DNA of 64,000 nt, taken from assembly GCF_029784165.1 (NCBI RefSeq), contig NC_073694.1, positions 81,248,801 through 81,312,800 of the forward strand. Reading direction: 5' to 3'. A model generated the notes under the pieces. It made no database searches. It worked only from the letters and a program-made list of their open reading frames with translations, and was not told where the DNA came from. Position 1 is the stretch's first letter; every line of letters starts with the position of its first letter. The translations under genes and the position numbers were made by a program. This DNA is from Wyeomyia smithii. Its lineage: Eukaryota; Arthropoda; Insecta; Diptera; Culicidae. Of this stretch, positions 26,307-37,620 are shown piece by piece.

Positions 26307-28540
26307 AATAAACATCAACAAACGTAAGTTGCTGCTCGTTTCAGGGTTAGCAGCAATCGTTGTAATTGCTGTCGTACTTGGGTTATATTTTGGTTCAAAA
26401 AACCGTACGGAAGAGGCTTCGCGAGTCCTTACTGGAGGAGCGGTAACATCAAATGGAGTTGAATGTGCACAGATTGGAGCGGATATTCTTCGTCAGAATG
26501 GTTCAGCTGTGGATGCTGCTGTTGCTGTCCTGTTCTGTGAAGGAGTCACGTGCCCTCAAAGTGCAGGCCTAGGAGGCGGTTTTTTTCTAACACTTTATAA
26601 CCGTGATACTGGAATCGTTCAAACTCTAGATGCTCGAGAAATTGCACCATCAGCTGCGACAAAGAACATGTATCTCAATAAATCTAGCGCTGCAGTGGAA
26701 GGGGGGCTTGCTGTTGCTGTGCCAGGAGAAATCAAGGGTTATTGGATGGTTCATCAGAAATATGGGCAACTAGAGTGGAAAACGCTGATACAACCAACTA
26801 TTGATCTCTGTCGACGTGGCCATCTTGTCACAGACTACTTAGCTCGCATTCTTAAAGTACGTCAGAATCAAATCAATAGTATTCCGTCGCTTCGTGAAGT
26901 TTTTATCAATCCTAATACAAATGAAACATGGCGCACAGGTGATCGTATCAAAAGGTTGGCATTAGCGAATAGTCTTGAAGTAATTGCAGAAGAAGGTGCT
27001 GATGCCTTATATAATCGCAATGGAACATTATTACCAAAACTAATGAGAGATCTCAAGGAATTTGGAAGTATTATTACAGAAGAAGACTTTTATAACTATG
27101 AGTATGTACTGGTTTATTATACTTACAGATCGAATCAATTAACGTGTTAAATATTTTTTTTAGAGCCCGTTGGCTACCACCAGCGCACACAAAACTGAGT
27201 GATGGTTACTCAGTTTACTCAATGCCCCTTCCAGGCAGCGGGCATGTATTAAACTATATGCTAAACATTCTAGACGGTTTTGACGATCTCAGTGCCAATG
27301 ATCCTCTTACATGGCATAGAATAGTAGAAGCTTTCAAATATGGCTATGGTCTACGAACGAAACTTGGCGATCCTTCTTTTGTACAGGGCATAGAAGGAAC
27401 ATTGCGGAAGCTAACAAACAAACACTATGCGGCATTTGTACGCGATGGCATTTTAGACAACACAACCTTTCACACATTTGAACAGTACGGCGCAGAATTT
27501 GCTAACGAGGAGGATCACGGAACGGCTCATGTATCAATATTAGCACCTAATGGCGATGCTGTAGCAGCTACTAGCACAATTAATTATGTGTCAGTTGCAC
27601 CAGTCTTCTGTCAATTACGTCTAGTATAGAAGTAGTCCGTGTTATTAGTGACATGTCGATAGGCTGCATTTTTTTTTTCAAATTATGCATATAAATGCAA
27701 ATGAGTATTACTAACTCTTGCGTACACTGCTATTTCCAGTTTTTCTAATAATTTCCGGAACATTCAACGAAATAATTACATCATTCGAAAATTAAAAACC
27801 AGAATATAGTTAATAATTTTGGATTACATTGAATCAAATAATTCAAAAGTGGGCCTAAGTGATACATTGACACACGAGCATTTTTTCCTGATATTTGAAA
27901 TGAGTCGAATAATGCCGATAGATGTCCAAATTAAAGTCCTTATCAAACACTCATTTCTATGCTAAGCAAAATTGCTGTGCAACAAAAGAACGGTGAGATT
28001 GAACGTCTTTATGTTTTCAGATTGGGAGCAATGATTCGTTCGCCATCTACTGGAATCATATTGAATGACGAAATGGATGATTTTTCAATTCCTGGAACGA
28101 TAAACTCATACGGCTTAAGAGCTTCACCATCTAATTACATCGTGCCGGGTAAGAGACCGCTGTCGTCGATGTGTCCCACTATAGTAATTGATACAAACGG
28201 CGACGTACGAATAATCGCCGGGAGCGCCGGTGGTTCAAAAATTACTACAGCAACATTGCTTGTAATTCTGAGACATCTGTACTTTGGAGAGGATCTGGAA
28301 ACTATAATTCACCAGCAGAGGGTTCATCATCAGTTAGCACCGATGCTGGTTGAATATGAGCAGGGATTCAATCAGAATGTATTAGACGGATTAATTGCTC
28401 GTGGACATGAGCTAAAGGAAGCTGTGCCAGATGCGGGTTTTGCAGCAGCCACAGCAATTATTCGTGATCGTAATGATAAACTTTCTGCTACATATGATCC
28501 AAGACGAGCAGGCAGTATAGAAATAATACAAGACTTATAA
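26307..28540 (+). CDS. Gamma-glutamyltranspeptidase A (three exons visible)
   Basis: Exons are 26307-27101, 27164-27589 and 28021-28540 (donors GTATGT and GTCAGT; acceptors TTTTTTTAG and TTTTCAG). With candidate exon 14408-14448 the product is 593 residues. GGT cleaves the gamma-glutamyl bond of extracellular glutathione and transfers the glutamyl group. A short basic segment (NKRK) precedes a membrane anchor (LLLVSGLAAIVVIAVVLGLYF), so it is a type II ectoenzyme. Family landmarks present: CPQSAGLGGGFFLTLY, glutamate-binding Arg in LDAREIAP, the autocleavage/nucleophile Thr in DHGTAHVSI (codon 27522-27524), STIN, NDEMDDFS, GKRPLSSM and the oxyanion glycines in SAGG. Poly(A) signals follow at 28719 and 28727. 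It appears intact. The upstream start is uncertain. GGT-B is its tandem paralogue. Confidence 0.92.
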
Positions 28541-28718
28541 CTCGTATGTGCAGAAATGAGTTTGTTTATTAAACGTGCCTTCAAGTCACTCTGTTTCAGT
28601 GACTTTAAAGGTTAATGTGCGCGAATGTTTTTGAATGCTCGCTCATGATAAATTGTTGTTAAATGCAGGTTTATTTTTAGGGACAATTATTATTTTTATG
28701 TATGTTATAATACTGTAT

Positions 28719-28732
28719 AATAAACCAATAAA
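28719..28732 (+). terminator. Polyadenylation signals of GGT-A
   Basis: Two AATAAA hexamers (28719-28724 and 28727-28732) lie about 180 bases after the GGT-A stop codon, in AT-rich sequence. Confidence 0.6.
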
Positions 28733-28890
28733 CAATTTCTACATAACTAAAATGTATGTTCATAGCCCTTATTTACAACCTTGAACAGTAATTATTCGAT
28801 ATTTTATTTCAATATAACACGTAACTGCATTTCACATACTATGGTAAAATCCATAAGTATTAAATTTAGCGTTCATTTTTTTTTACTATA

Positions 28891-29251
28891 GGGGCCGTTC
28901 CTAAACCACGTGGTCATGAAGGGGGGTACGGGGGATTTGTCAAAAGACCACGCACGGGGGTGGGGGGGTTAACGAAATGACCACGTGGTCTTTTTTCCTG
29001 GCTTATTATTTTTTGTTGCCCCCAAGTCACGAATGAAGCTTTTGCATTTAAGAAATATAGAATGTAGGTACTAAAAGTTTAAAAACGAAAATGTAAAAAA
29101 AACTAAGCTAACTTTTGGCAGTTGACAAATGAAAAGACCACGTGGTTAAAGTCGAAAGGGGGGGGGGTTAGTCAAAAGACCACGAAAGAACACGGGGGGT
29201 ACGGGGGGTATAAAAAGTGAAAATATGACCACGTGGTTTAGGAACGGCCCC
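28891..29251. mobile_element. 361-bp MITE with GGGGCCGTTCC ends, copy 1
   Basis: GGGGCCGTTCCTAAACCACG is mirrored by CGTGGTTTAGGAACGGCCCC. CCACGTGGTC motifs recur inside, and AAGACCACG subterminal repeats adjoin G-runs. ATA occurs on both sides, a probable 3-bp duplication. It lies 350 bases downstream of GGT-A. Confidence 0.85.
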
Positions 29252-29666
29252 ATATCTCTCTTTTGTACTTATTAGAGACTGTGTTATAAAGAGAAACGCA
29301 AAGAGAAAAGCAGTAAATATGGCAACCCTTTGCTAATATTCTATTCCAAACAATTCTGGCAACCACATTTCATTTCACATGACTTTTCATATGCACTAGA
29401 AAGTGTAGTGAAATTCCAAAACTTTGTAAGGATATATAACTGAGTTTCAAAGCTTGTTTATACATTTTTTTCAATTTTCAATGCATCACTCATAATACGA
29501 GCATAACGAACACATTTTCCGTTCAAACCATAATTGCACGTTTGCTTACTTTGCACACTTGGAGCCTCGATTTGACGGTTCACTTGGAGTTTTCGACCTC
29601 ACTCTTTGCGTATCTGTTTATAATACCGTCTGTAGTACTTATGAGCATCATTAATAGCATTTATCC

Positions 29667-30508
29667 AAAGATGACTAGAACAAGATACCTGACTCTTGCA
29701 GAACTCATCGGACATGATTGTCGCTGCGCGTGAGCAAAAGTCGAACTAATTTATACACTGTTAATATGATGTATACTTAACGTCAAAATCAACTGACGAC
29801 AAGGCCAAGACATGACTGCTGAAAGGTGAAACCATTTTTTCAGTATCCATGTGGACGACTTTACGGTGCTGCCATCTGAAAAATGATAATAACGTGTACG
29901 AATGTTTAGTTCTCAAACATGAAACTTTCCGGAAGAATCAAGAATAACCGGTGCATCATTTAAAATTAAGCGTACCATCAAAACTTCCTGATAACCGCTA
30001 TGATCACGCTCTACAGTCAAGTTTTCCACTCTTGCCGAGGTTAATAAAGCAAAAATCGGGTCTCCCGGTGAACCTGATCATATGCACAATGGTTCTGAAA
30101 CCTGGTTTTCGACATATCAAACTTTAAGTTTTTGCAGAATGGGACCTGAAAATAAATATAATTCCTCAATACAAACCCCCACTCTGACAGTCAACTTCAC
30201 ACTTTTCTTTCGAACTTTGAAAAGCAAAAAATATGGCAAAAGCATTAAGTGCAAAAAAATGACAATGTAATCTGCATGTTATCTTAAGCGTCGAGCTGAC
30301 CAAACTGCTACACCTTTTTCATATACAATCTTGAACAGCTCAACGATCGATGACGGACTATGCACGTAAAATCGATTTTGCTCATAGTGACAATTTTATG
30401 AGATTTTAAGTTATCAGATGGCAGCACTAACCGTCAGAAATCGGTCGTGTTCAAAATGAATGAAAAATAGGGAAGTTAGGTATCTTGTTCTAGTTATCTT
30501 TGATTTAT
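29667..30508. mobile_element. Inverted-repeat element of about 840 bp
   Basis: AAAGATGACTAGAACAAGAT at 29667 is mirrored near 30508 (ATCTTGTTCTAGTTATCTTT), about 26 of 28 bases matching. A second internal pair, GTGCTGCCATCTGA (near 29868) and TCAGATGGCAGCAC (near 30414), is nested inside. No transposase is visible. Confidence 0.6.
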
Positions 30509-30509
30509 C

Positions 30510-31720
30510 GCTTAACCTTTGTGATATCAACACATTAGGGGTGACTGGGGAGACTATATCACTACATTGTATCTCACAAGTGAAATAAAATAAGTTGGTT
30601 AAATAATCTAAAGAATTGTGCAATTTATATAAAACAGTGTTCCTGTTATGAAAAGTCGGGATAGAAAACACAGGATATAAAATATACTAGATTTAAAAAA
30701 CACGCATCCAAGCACCTCCAACAAACGGCGATATAATCAACGAAACAAAATAACTTAATTTTTTTGATTTGCAGAAATAATTGTATACATTGTTCGGCAA
30801 AGTCATAGATCAACTAATTTTAAGCAATTTCGTTAATTTTTTTGTAGCTATTAAATTTACCGATTTAGAGCAATTTGACGTAACTAACCTAGAGTTCCAA
30901 AAGAAAACAGATACTTTGCTTTATTTTTTCAGTTCAAATGTAAAAACAAAGTTTTCTTCGGTTAACCTTAAGAACACAAAAATACGCATCTTTTGACGGA
31001 AAAACATTGTAGATATGTTGTATAGATGAAGAGTTTTTATTTTTCAATAAAACTTTCAATAAAAACATATTTTGAAGCTCTTGAGGTCATCCGAAGAATA
31101 CTCTTTTATTAAATTGAACTGAAAAAATAGAGCCAAAAATTGTTTTTTCGGAACCCACTCTAAGCTAGTCACGTAAAATTTCTCTATGTCGGTCAATTTA
31201 ATAGCTACAAAAGAGTTTTTGTTTTGATGATTAAAATTAGTTTACTGGGTCGAAGAATGTATACAGTTACATCTGCAAATAAAAGTTTTTTTTTATTTCG
31301 CCGATTTCAGAATCACTCTAATTTTCATTTGCACTTAAATAAAGGACTAGCTATGAAAAACAACTTCTTAGAAAAAACTATGACTCTAAAACCAAAAAAT
31401 CGCATCGAAGACCTCATGTCCGCCTAAATTGCCTTACTGTACCACTGTGCAGTGTTGTTGCATTTCTGTGAGCGTGTGATCGATATTCCTACACACGAAA
31501 CTAAAAATACTCAATTTTAGACTTAGTTGACTCAATTTCATACTTCCACACAAAAAATGGCAAATCATGTGAAAAAAATACTTTTGCAGATTTCGTACGT
31601 AATTCCGAACTAAAAAAGTTAAAAGGAGAAACCTACGACGACGCGCTAGTGTAGGGTTACATCAACAATGTCTCCAGTTGAATCTTCTCTATAGTATGCT
31701 TGTATTTAACAACGAATGAC
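30510..31720. other. AT-rich non-coding DNA
   Basis: No gene is supported. Near 31730-31763 a B-box-like GGCTCGAATCT is seen on the minus strand (tRNA-derived relic). This relic was split by the hAT element starting at 31764. Confidence 0.4.
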
Positions 31721-32136
31721 CTGGTTGTACTGAGATTCGAGCCCGCGACCTTCCGCTTTGTACTAGAGGTGGGAAAAATGGTTCACTATAATGAGAGGAT
31801 CAGAGCGGTTCCGCTCACTAAGATGAACTAGTTCTTTTTAACAGCTCACTCGCTCTTTTCGTTCCTACATAATTTTTGGTTTTTATCTCTATTTTATATT
31901 TATTCGTTCCTACATAATTTTTGGTTTTTATCAGACACCGCAAGCGAAAGCCAGGTGAAAGTTTTACACCCGATTTGCCAAGCGCAAGGTCGCGCGCAAA
32001 ATGACAATAGAACTTTCAAAAACAAGCTGCCACCAAACATCTGCTTTGTTATGCATGACCTGCATTTCTCATCACCCAGCCACCAGCCAGCCGCAAGAGC
32101 ATGAAAAAAAAACAACTTGCAACAGCTCATACACAC

Positions 32137-32170
32137 ATTCCGCGTCGAACACTCGACAGAAACGGACGTG
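32137..32170 (+). promoter_or_regulatory. Internal promoter of the I-clade LINE (Inr + DPE)
   Basis: The first bases CATTCC act as an initiator if A+1 is 32137. GGACG at +28 to +32 (32164-32168) then matches the DPE consensus exactly. A TATA-less promoter within the first 35 bases is the known solution by which I and Jockey LINEs carry their promoter to new sites. Confidence 0.65.
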
Positions 32171-32570
32171 CAAAGTGGTCGTTCTATTACAATCCGGTCC
32201 GTGTGTACGAGTGGCCAAACAAAAGAGTGTGTTATTCGCGCTAAAGGCCAACTAGATTGTGAGTTGTGTCGATACGTTCTGTACCCGGCTCACAACTTTG
32301 GCTGTATTGGTGCAAAATACCAGCTGCAGTTTTGATCTGTGCACCGTGAATAGATCTTTTTAATCCAAGCCCATCAGTTGACAGTCGAGTCCGTGTCGCT
32401 GTGCTGAGTGATCTCACACCCGGCTCACTGCTGGTGGCTGTATTGGTGCTGCTGTACTGGTGCTGCTGGCTGCTTTGGGTGCAGCTTCGAACGATCGGAC
32501 AACCACTGCTGGAAGGAATAAGTAAAGAGGTACGTGTTCTTGTCGGCGCTAGTGCGCTACATTTAGCGCA

Positions 32571-33941
32571 ATGGATATAGATCCCTCGCCTCCCGTGCCA
32601 CCATCCCCGAACCCCCCTGACCCTGACCCTTCTGTTACTCCCTCCCCTGTTCATTCTCCAGTCCCCCCTCGCCCCAGGCTTTACCCGGACGGATCTCAAC
32701 AGGGCAGCTATACTGTTTATTTTCGTCCAAAGGCAGGAGTGAATTCAAAGCGTTTAAACATACTGCAAATTGCTAAAGACCTGACGAAGGGGTACAAGGC
32801 CGTGACCGAAATTTCCAAGGTCCGACCTAACAAGCTCCGTGTCGTGGTCAGTGATCTGGCACAGGCCAATGCTATCGCTTGCTCTGAGCTCTTCACACAC
32901 GAGTATCGCATCTACATACCCGCACGAGACGTGGAGATCGACGGTGTCATAACCGATTCGAGTCTGTCTGTCGAGTGTATCCTAAAAAGCGCAACCGGTT
33001 GCTTCAAAAATACCGAAACACAGGCGAAGATTTTGGATTGTAAGCAATTGCGGTCCATGTCTCTCGTCGGCGGTAAAAAAGTTTACACTCCGTCAGACTC
33101 GTTTCGCGTTACGTTTGCCGGATCTGCACTCCCTAGCCACGTCTCGATCGACCGGGTTCGTCTGCCTGTGCGATTGTATGTACCCCGTGTTATGAATTGC
33201 ACCAATTGCAAGCAGTTAGGCCACACAGCCGCCTACTGATGCAATAAGGCACGATGTAGCAAGTGTGGGGAGACTCATGCGGAAGATTCTTGCAGTGTTA
33301 ATGCTGAAAAATGTATTCACTGTGGGGAAAACCAGCATGAGCTCTCCACATGCCCGGTGTACATGCAACGCAGAGATAAAATCAAGCGGTCACTTAAGGA
33401 GCGTTCAAAGCGTTCTTACGCTGAGATGCTGAAGAAGACCGTGACCACTTCTACCATAACATCGAACCCCTTTGATCTGTTGCCCTCTGATGAAACCGAT
33501 TCTGACGATTCATCAGCGGGAACATCTTATGCCAATCCTGGGGAGTCTAGGAAGAGGAAAAATGTTTCTTCTCCTAAACTTCCCCGTAAAGGTCCTAAGA
33601 TTTCCCAAAGTGTAATGAAAAGTACGAACAAACCAAACAGTGCTGCGGAAAAACCGAAGCAAACTCCTCCTGGGCTTGCAAATTTTAAGTCCCAGAAGGA
33701 GTTCCCAGCACTGCCAGGAACATCTAAAACCCCAGTTGTTCCTTTTGCACATCCAGTTGATGAAACAAACTCTGGATTAGTGAAATTTTCTGACATTGTG
33801 GACTGGATTTTTGAAAATTTCAATGTACCCGATCCAATTAAAATTTTTCTTACAGCATTCCTCCCAACAGTTAGATCATTTTTGAAGCAGTTGACTGCCC
33901 AATGGCCCCTCCTTGCAGCGATTGTATCCTTCGATGCCTAA
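32571..33941 (+). pseudogene. I-clade LINE ORF1 (gag-like) with one stop codon
   Basis: ORF1 proteins bind the LINE RNA and act as nucleic-acid chaperones. The frame starts at ATG 32571 with a proline-rich N-terminus (MDIDPSPPVPPSPNPPDP) and reads through to 33941 apart from one TGA at 33237-33239. The stop falls exactly where the last cysteine of the first CCHC knuckle (CTNCKQLGHTAAY then stop) is expected, consistent with a single change from TGC or TGT. Two more CX2CX4HX4C knuckles follow (CSKCGETHAEDSC and CIHCGENQHELSTC), then a basic, Lys/Ser-rich tail. Its end overlaps ORF2 by 29 bases. Confidence 0.88.
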
Positions 33942-36900
33942 TTCATCTGCGTATACGAAGGATTCTATCTCTGTCTTACAGTGGAATTGTAGAAGTATTT
34001 TACCAAAAATTGATTCGTTTAAAGTTTTGATAAATAAAAACAAATGCGATGCATTTTCCCTTTGTGAAACTTGGCTTACTTCCAATATTGATCTCAACTT
34101 CCATGATTTTAATATTATTCGCCTTGATCGAGACACCCCATATGGAGGAGTACTTTTAGGGATTAAAAAGTGCTATTCTTTCTATCGTATTAACCTCCCC
34201 TCGATTCCAGGCATCGAAGTTGTCGCATGTCAAATGACAATACAAGGTAAAGAGCTTTGTATTGCCTCAATATATATTCCTCCCAGAGCACAGGTTGGGC
34301 AACGGCTGCTCTTTGATTTAATAGAACTTCTTCCCTCGCCACGTTTGATTTTGGGAGACTTCAACTCTCATGGCGTGGCTTGGGGTTCCCCATACAATGA
34401 TAACCGCTCCTCTTTAATCTATAACCTTTGCGATGACTTCGACATGACTATTTTAAACAACGGTGAAATGACACGTATCCCGAAACCTCCAGCGCGCCCA
34501 AGCGCTTTGGATCTATCCTTATGTTCGACGTCGCTACGGTTGGATTGCACATGGAAGGTAATCTTCGATCCTCACGGTAGCGACCATTTGCCTATTCTTA
34601 TTTCAATTAATAACGGGTCAACTCGCATGCGACCAATTGACATTCCGTATGACCTCACACGGAATGTCGATTGGAAGTTATACGAGGAAATGATTTCAAA
34701 AGCGGTCGAGTCGATTCAACATCATCCACCACTTGAAGAATACAACCTCCTCGCGGGCTTGATTCTCGACGCCGCGTTGCAAGCCCAAACGAAGAAATAT
34801 CCCGGCGTAACGATCAAAGAACGGCCTCCCACTCCGTGGTGGGACCAAGAGTGCTCCGATGTCTACACGCAAAGATCCGACGCGTATCTGACCTTCCGGG
34901 ATACAGACGATGCCGACGACTTTAAACGTTATTCGGAGCTTGATACCAAGTTTAAAAGCTTGACTAAGGCAAAGAAACGCGGATATTGGCGTCGGTTCGT
35001 AAACGAGACGTCGAGGGAGACATCAATGAGCACTCTTTGGAACACAGCCCGAAGAATGCGGAATCGCGTAACGGTCAACGAAAGCGAGGAGTCCTCAAGT
35101 AGGTGGATATTTGATTTTGCCAGGAAAGTATGTCCGGACTCTGTTCCTGAGCAAAACATTGTTCGCGATGCGTCTCCGGGCCACGACGCGATTGAATCAC
35201 CTTTTACGATGGCAGAATTTTCAGTTGCCCTCCTGTCCTGTAACAATAACGCGCCTGGGTTAGATAGAATCAAATTAAACTTGTTGAAGAATCTACCCGG
35301 CAATGCCAAGAGGCGCTTGTTGAACTTGTTCAATAAGTTCCTGGAGCAAAATATTGTACCGCAGGATTGGAGGCAAGTGAAGGTGATCGCCATCCAAAAA
35401 CCAGGGAAGCCAGCTTCTGATCACAACTCTTATAGGCTGATTGCAATGCTATCCTGTATCCGGAAATTGATGGAAAAAATGATACTCCGTCGTTTAGGCC
35501 ATTGGGTCGAATCAAATGGTCTACTATCAGATACTCAATTTGGCTTCCGCCGTTCCAAAGGGACGAATGATTTTCTTGCGTTGCTTTCAACAGATATTCA
35601 GCTGGCGTATGCTCGCAAAGAACAAATGGCGTCTGCGTTCTTGGACATTAAGGGGGCTTTTGATTCCGTTTCTATTGACATTCTTTCGGGTAAACTTCAC
35701 CGACAAGGATTTTCTCAAATTTTGAACAATTTTTTGCACAATTTGTTGTCCGAAAAGCACATGCATTTTACGCACGGCGATTTGGCAACTTTTCGCATTA
35801 GCTACATGGGTCTTCCCCAGGGCTCATGTTTAAGCCCCCTTCTTTACAACTTTTATGTAAATGACATCGACGAATGTCTGGCAAACTCATGCACGATAAG
35901 ACAACTTGCAGACGACAGTGTAATCTCTGTTACAGGAGCCAAAGCTGCCGATTTGCAAGGACCATTGCAAGATACCTTGGACAATTTGTCTGCTTGGGCT
36001 TTACAGCTAGGTATCGAATTCTCTCCGGAGAAGACTGAGATAGTAGTTTTTTCTAGGAAGCATGAACCTGCTCAGCTTCAAACACAATTAATGGGTAAAA
36101 CGATTTCTCAGGTTTTGGTACACAAATATCTTGGTGTCTGGTTCGACTCTAAAGGCACCTGGGGTTGTCACGTGAGGTATCTGATGAAAAAATGTCAACA
36201 AAGAGTGAATTTTCTTCGTACAATAACCGGACAATGGTGGGGAGCCCACCCAGGAGACCTTATAAGGCTTTACCAAACAACGATATTGTCTGTTATTGAA
36301 TACGGGTGTTTCTGCTTCCGCTCCGCAGCAAACACACATTTGATCAAACTGGAGCGAATACAATATCGTTGTTTGCGTATCGCCTTAGGTTGCATGCAGT
36401 CGACCCATACGATGAGTTTGGAGGTCTTAGCTGGAGTACTACCATTGAAAAACCGCTTCTGGAGCCTGTCTTCTCGTATTCTTATCAAATGTGAGGTCTT
36501 GAACCGTCCCGTGATTGGAAATTTTGAAAGGTTAATCGAACTTAATTCTCAAACCCGTTTTATGACATTGTATTTCAATCACATGTCCCAAAATATTAAC
36601 CCTTCTTCGAATATTCCAAATCGTGTCGACTTATCAAATACTTCTGATTCTACTGTGTTTTTCGATACATCCATGATAGAAGAAACTCGTGGAATCCCGG
36701 ATCATTTACGCGTGCAGCAGATCCCCAAAATTTTTTCCAATAAATATCGAAACATCAACTGCGACAATATGTACTACACTGACGGATCACTTCTTGATGG
36801 GTCCACTGGCTTCGGTATCTTCAATAACAATTTAACCGTCTCCCATAAGCTCGATAATCCTGCTTCTGTTTACGTCGCAGAATTAGCTGCATTTCAGTAC

Positions 36901-37620
36901 ACCCTAGGGATTATCGAAAAAATGCCCACGGACCATTATTTCATCTTTACGGACAGTCTCAGTTCCATTGAGGCTCTCCGATCGATGAAAGATGTTAAGC
37001 ACTCTCCGTATTTCCTGGGGAAAATACGGGAACATCTGAGTGCTTTATCCGAAAAATCTACTCAGATTACCTTAGCGTGGGTCCCTTCTCACTGCTCGAT
37101 ACCGGGTAATGAGAAAGCGGACTTTTTGGCTAAGGTGGGCGCAACAAACGGTGATATTTATGAAAGACCAATTGCCTTTAATGAATTTTTCGCATTTGTA
37201 CGTCAGAATACGATCATCAGTTGGCAAAATTCTTGGACCAAGGGGGAACTGGGAAGGTGGTTACATTCCATAATCCCCAAGGTATCGACGAACCCGTGGT
37301 TCAAGGGGTTGGATGTAGGTCGGGATTTCATTTGCGTGATGTCCCGGCTTATGTCCAATCACTATAGATTTGACGCGCATCTCCGTCGTGTTGGGCTCGG
37401 GGAGAGTGGTATCTGTGCCTGTGGTGAAGGTTATCACGATATAGAGCACGTTGTTTGGTCATGCCCTGTACACCGTGGCGCCAGGTCTAGATTAATAGCT
37501 TCCCTGCAGGCCGAAGGTAGGCAGCCGGCTGTTCCTGTTCGTGATGTCTTGGCGAGCCGTGACCTATCCTACATGTCCCTTATATACGTTTTCCTGAAAT
37601 CCATCCACGCCCCAGTTTAG
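33913..37620 (+). CDS. I-clade LINE ORF2: endonuclease, RT and RNase H
   Basis: This uninterrupted frame of 1235 residues copies the element into DNA by nicking a target and priming on it. AP-like endonuclease motifs lie in the first 230 residues (LQWNCRSILPKID, GDFNSHGVAWGS, GSDHLP). The RT has SYRLIAMLSCIRKLMEKMI, FLDIKGAFDSV, GLPQGSCLSPLLYN and a catalytic box LADD near residue 665 (usually F/YADD). RNase H follows: TDGSLLDGSTGFG near 955, ELAAFQYTL, FTDSLSSIEAL near 1012, and WVPSHCSIPGNEKAD near 1055. A C-terminal CX1CX8HX4C cluster (CACGEGYHDIEHVVWSC) comes near 1168. The start is the first ATG, which overlaps ORF1, so translation may use reinitiation. It looks functional in sequence. 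Confidence 0.93.
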   Translation: MQRLYPSMPNSSAYTKDSISVLQWNCRSILPKIDSFKVLINKNKCDAFSLCETWLTSNIDLNFHDFNIIRLDRDTPYGGVLLGIKKCYSFYRINLPSIPGIEVVACQMTIQGKELCIASIYIPPRAQVGQRLLFDLIELLPSPRLILGDFNSHGVAWGSPYNDNRSSLIYNLCDDFDMTILNNGEMTRIPKPPARPSALDLSLCSTSLRLDCTWKVIFDPHGSDHLPILISINNGSTRMRPIDIPYDLTRNVDWKLYEEMISKAVESIQHHPPLEEYNLLAGLILDAALQAQTKKYPGVTIKERPPTPWWDQECSDVYTQRSDAYLTFRDTDDADDFKRYSELDTKFKSLTKAKKRGYWRRFVNETSRETSMSTLWNTARRMRNRVTVNESEESSSRWIFDFARKVCPDSVPEQNIVRDASPGHDAIESPFTMAEFSVALLSCNNNAPGLDRIKLNLLKNLPGNAKRRLLNLFNKFLEQNIVPQDWRQVKVIAIQKPGKPASDHNSYRLIAMLSCIRKLMEKMILRRLGHWVESNGLLSDTQFGFRRSKGTNDFLALLSTDIQLAYARKEQMASAFLDIKGAFDSVSIDILSGKLHRQGFSQILNNFLHNLLSEKHMHFTHGDLATFRISYMGLPQGSCLSPLLYNFYVNDIDECLANSCTIRQLADDSVISVTGAKAADLQGPLQDTLDNLSAWALQLGIEFSPEKTEIVVFSRKHEPAQLQTQLMGKTISQVLVHKYLGVWFDSKGTWGCHVRYLMKKCQQRVNFLRTITGQWWGAHPGDLIRLYQTTILSVIEYGCFCFRSAANTHLIKLERIQYRCLRIALGCMQSTHTMSLEVLAGVLPLKNRFWSLSSRILIKCEVLNRPVIGNFERLIELNSQTRFMTLYFNHMSQNINPSSNIPNRVDLSNTSDSTVFFDTSMIEETRGIPDHLRVQQIPKIFSNKYRNINCDNMYYTDGSLLDGSTGFGIFNNNLTVSHKLDNPASVYVAELAAFQYTLGIIEKMPTDHYFIFTDSLSSIEALRSMKDVKHSPYFLGKIREHLSALSEKSTQITLAWVPSHCSIPGNEKADFLAKVGATNGDIYERPIAFNEFFAFVRQNTIISWQNSWTKGELGRWLHSIIPKVSTNPWFKGLDVGRDFICVMSRLMSNHYRFDAHLRRVGLGESGICACGEGYHDIEHVVWSCPVHRGARSRLIASLQAEGRQPAVPVRDVLASRDLSYMSLIYVFLKSIHAPV

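Noticed and set aside
32241..32911. Minus-strand frames over the LINE 5' region
   Set aside because: Shadows of ORF1 and of the 5' UTR.
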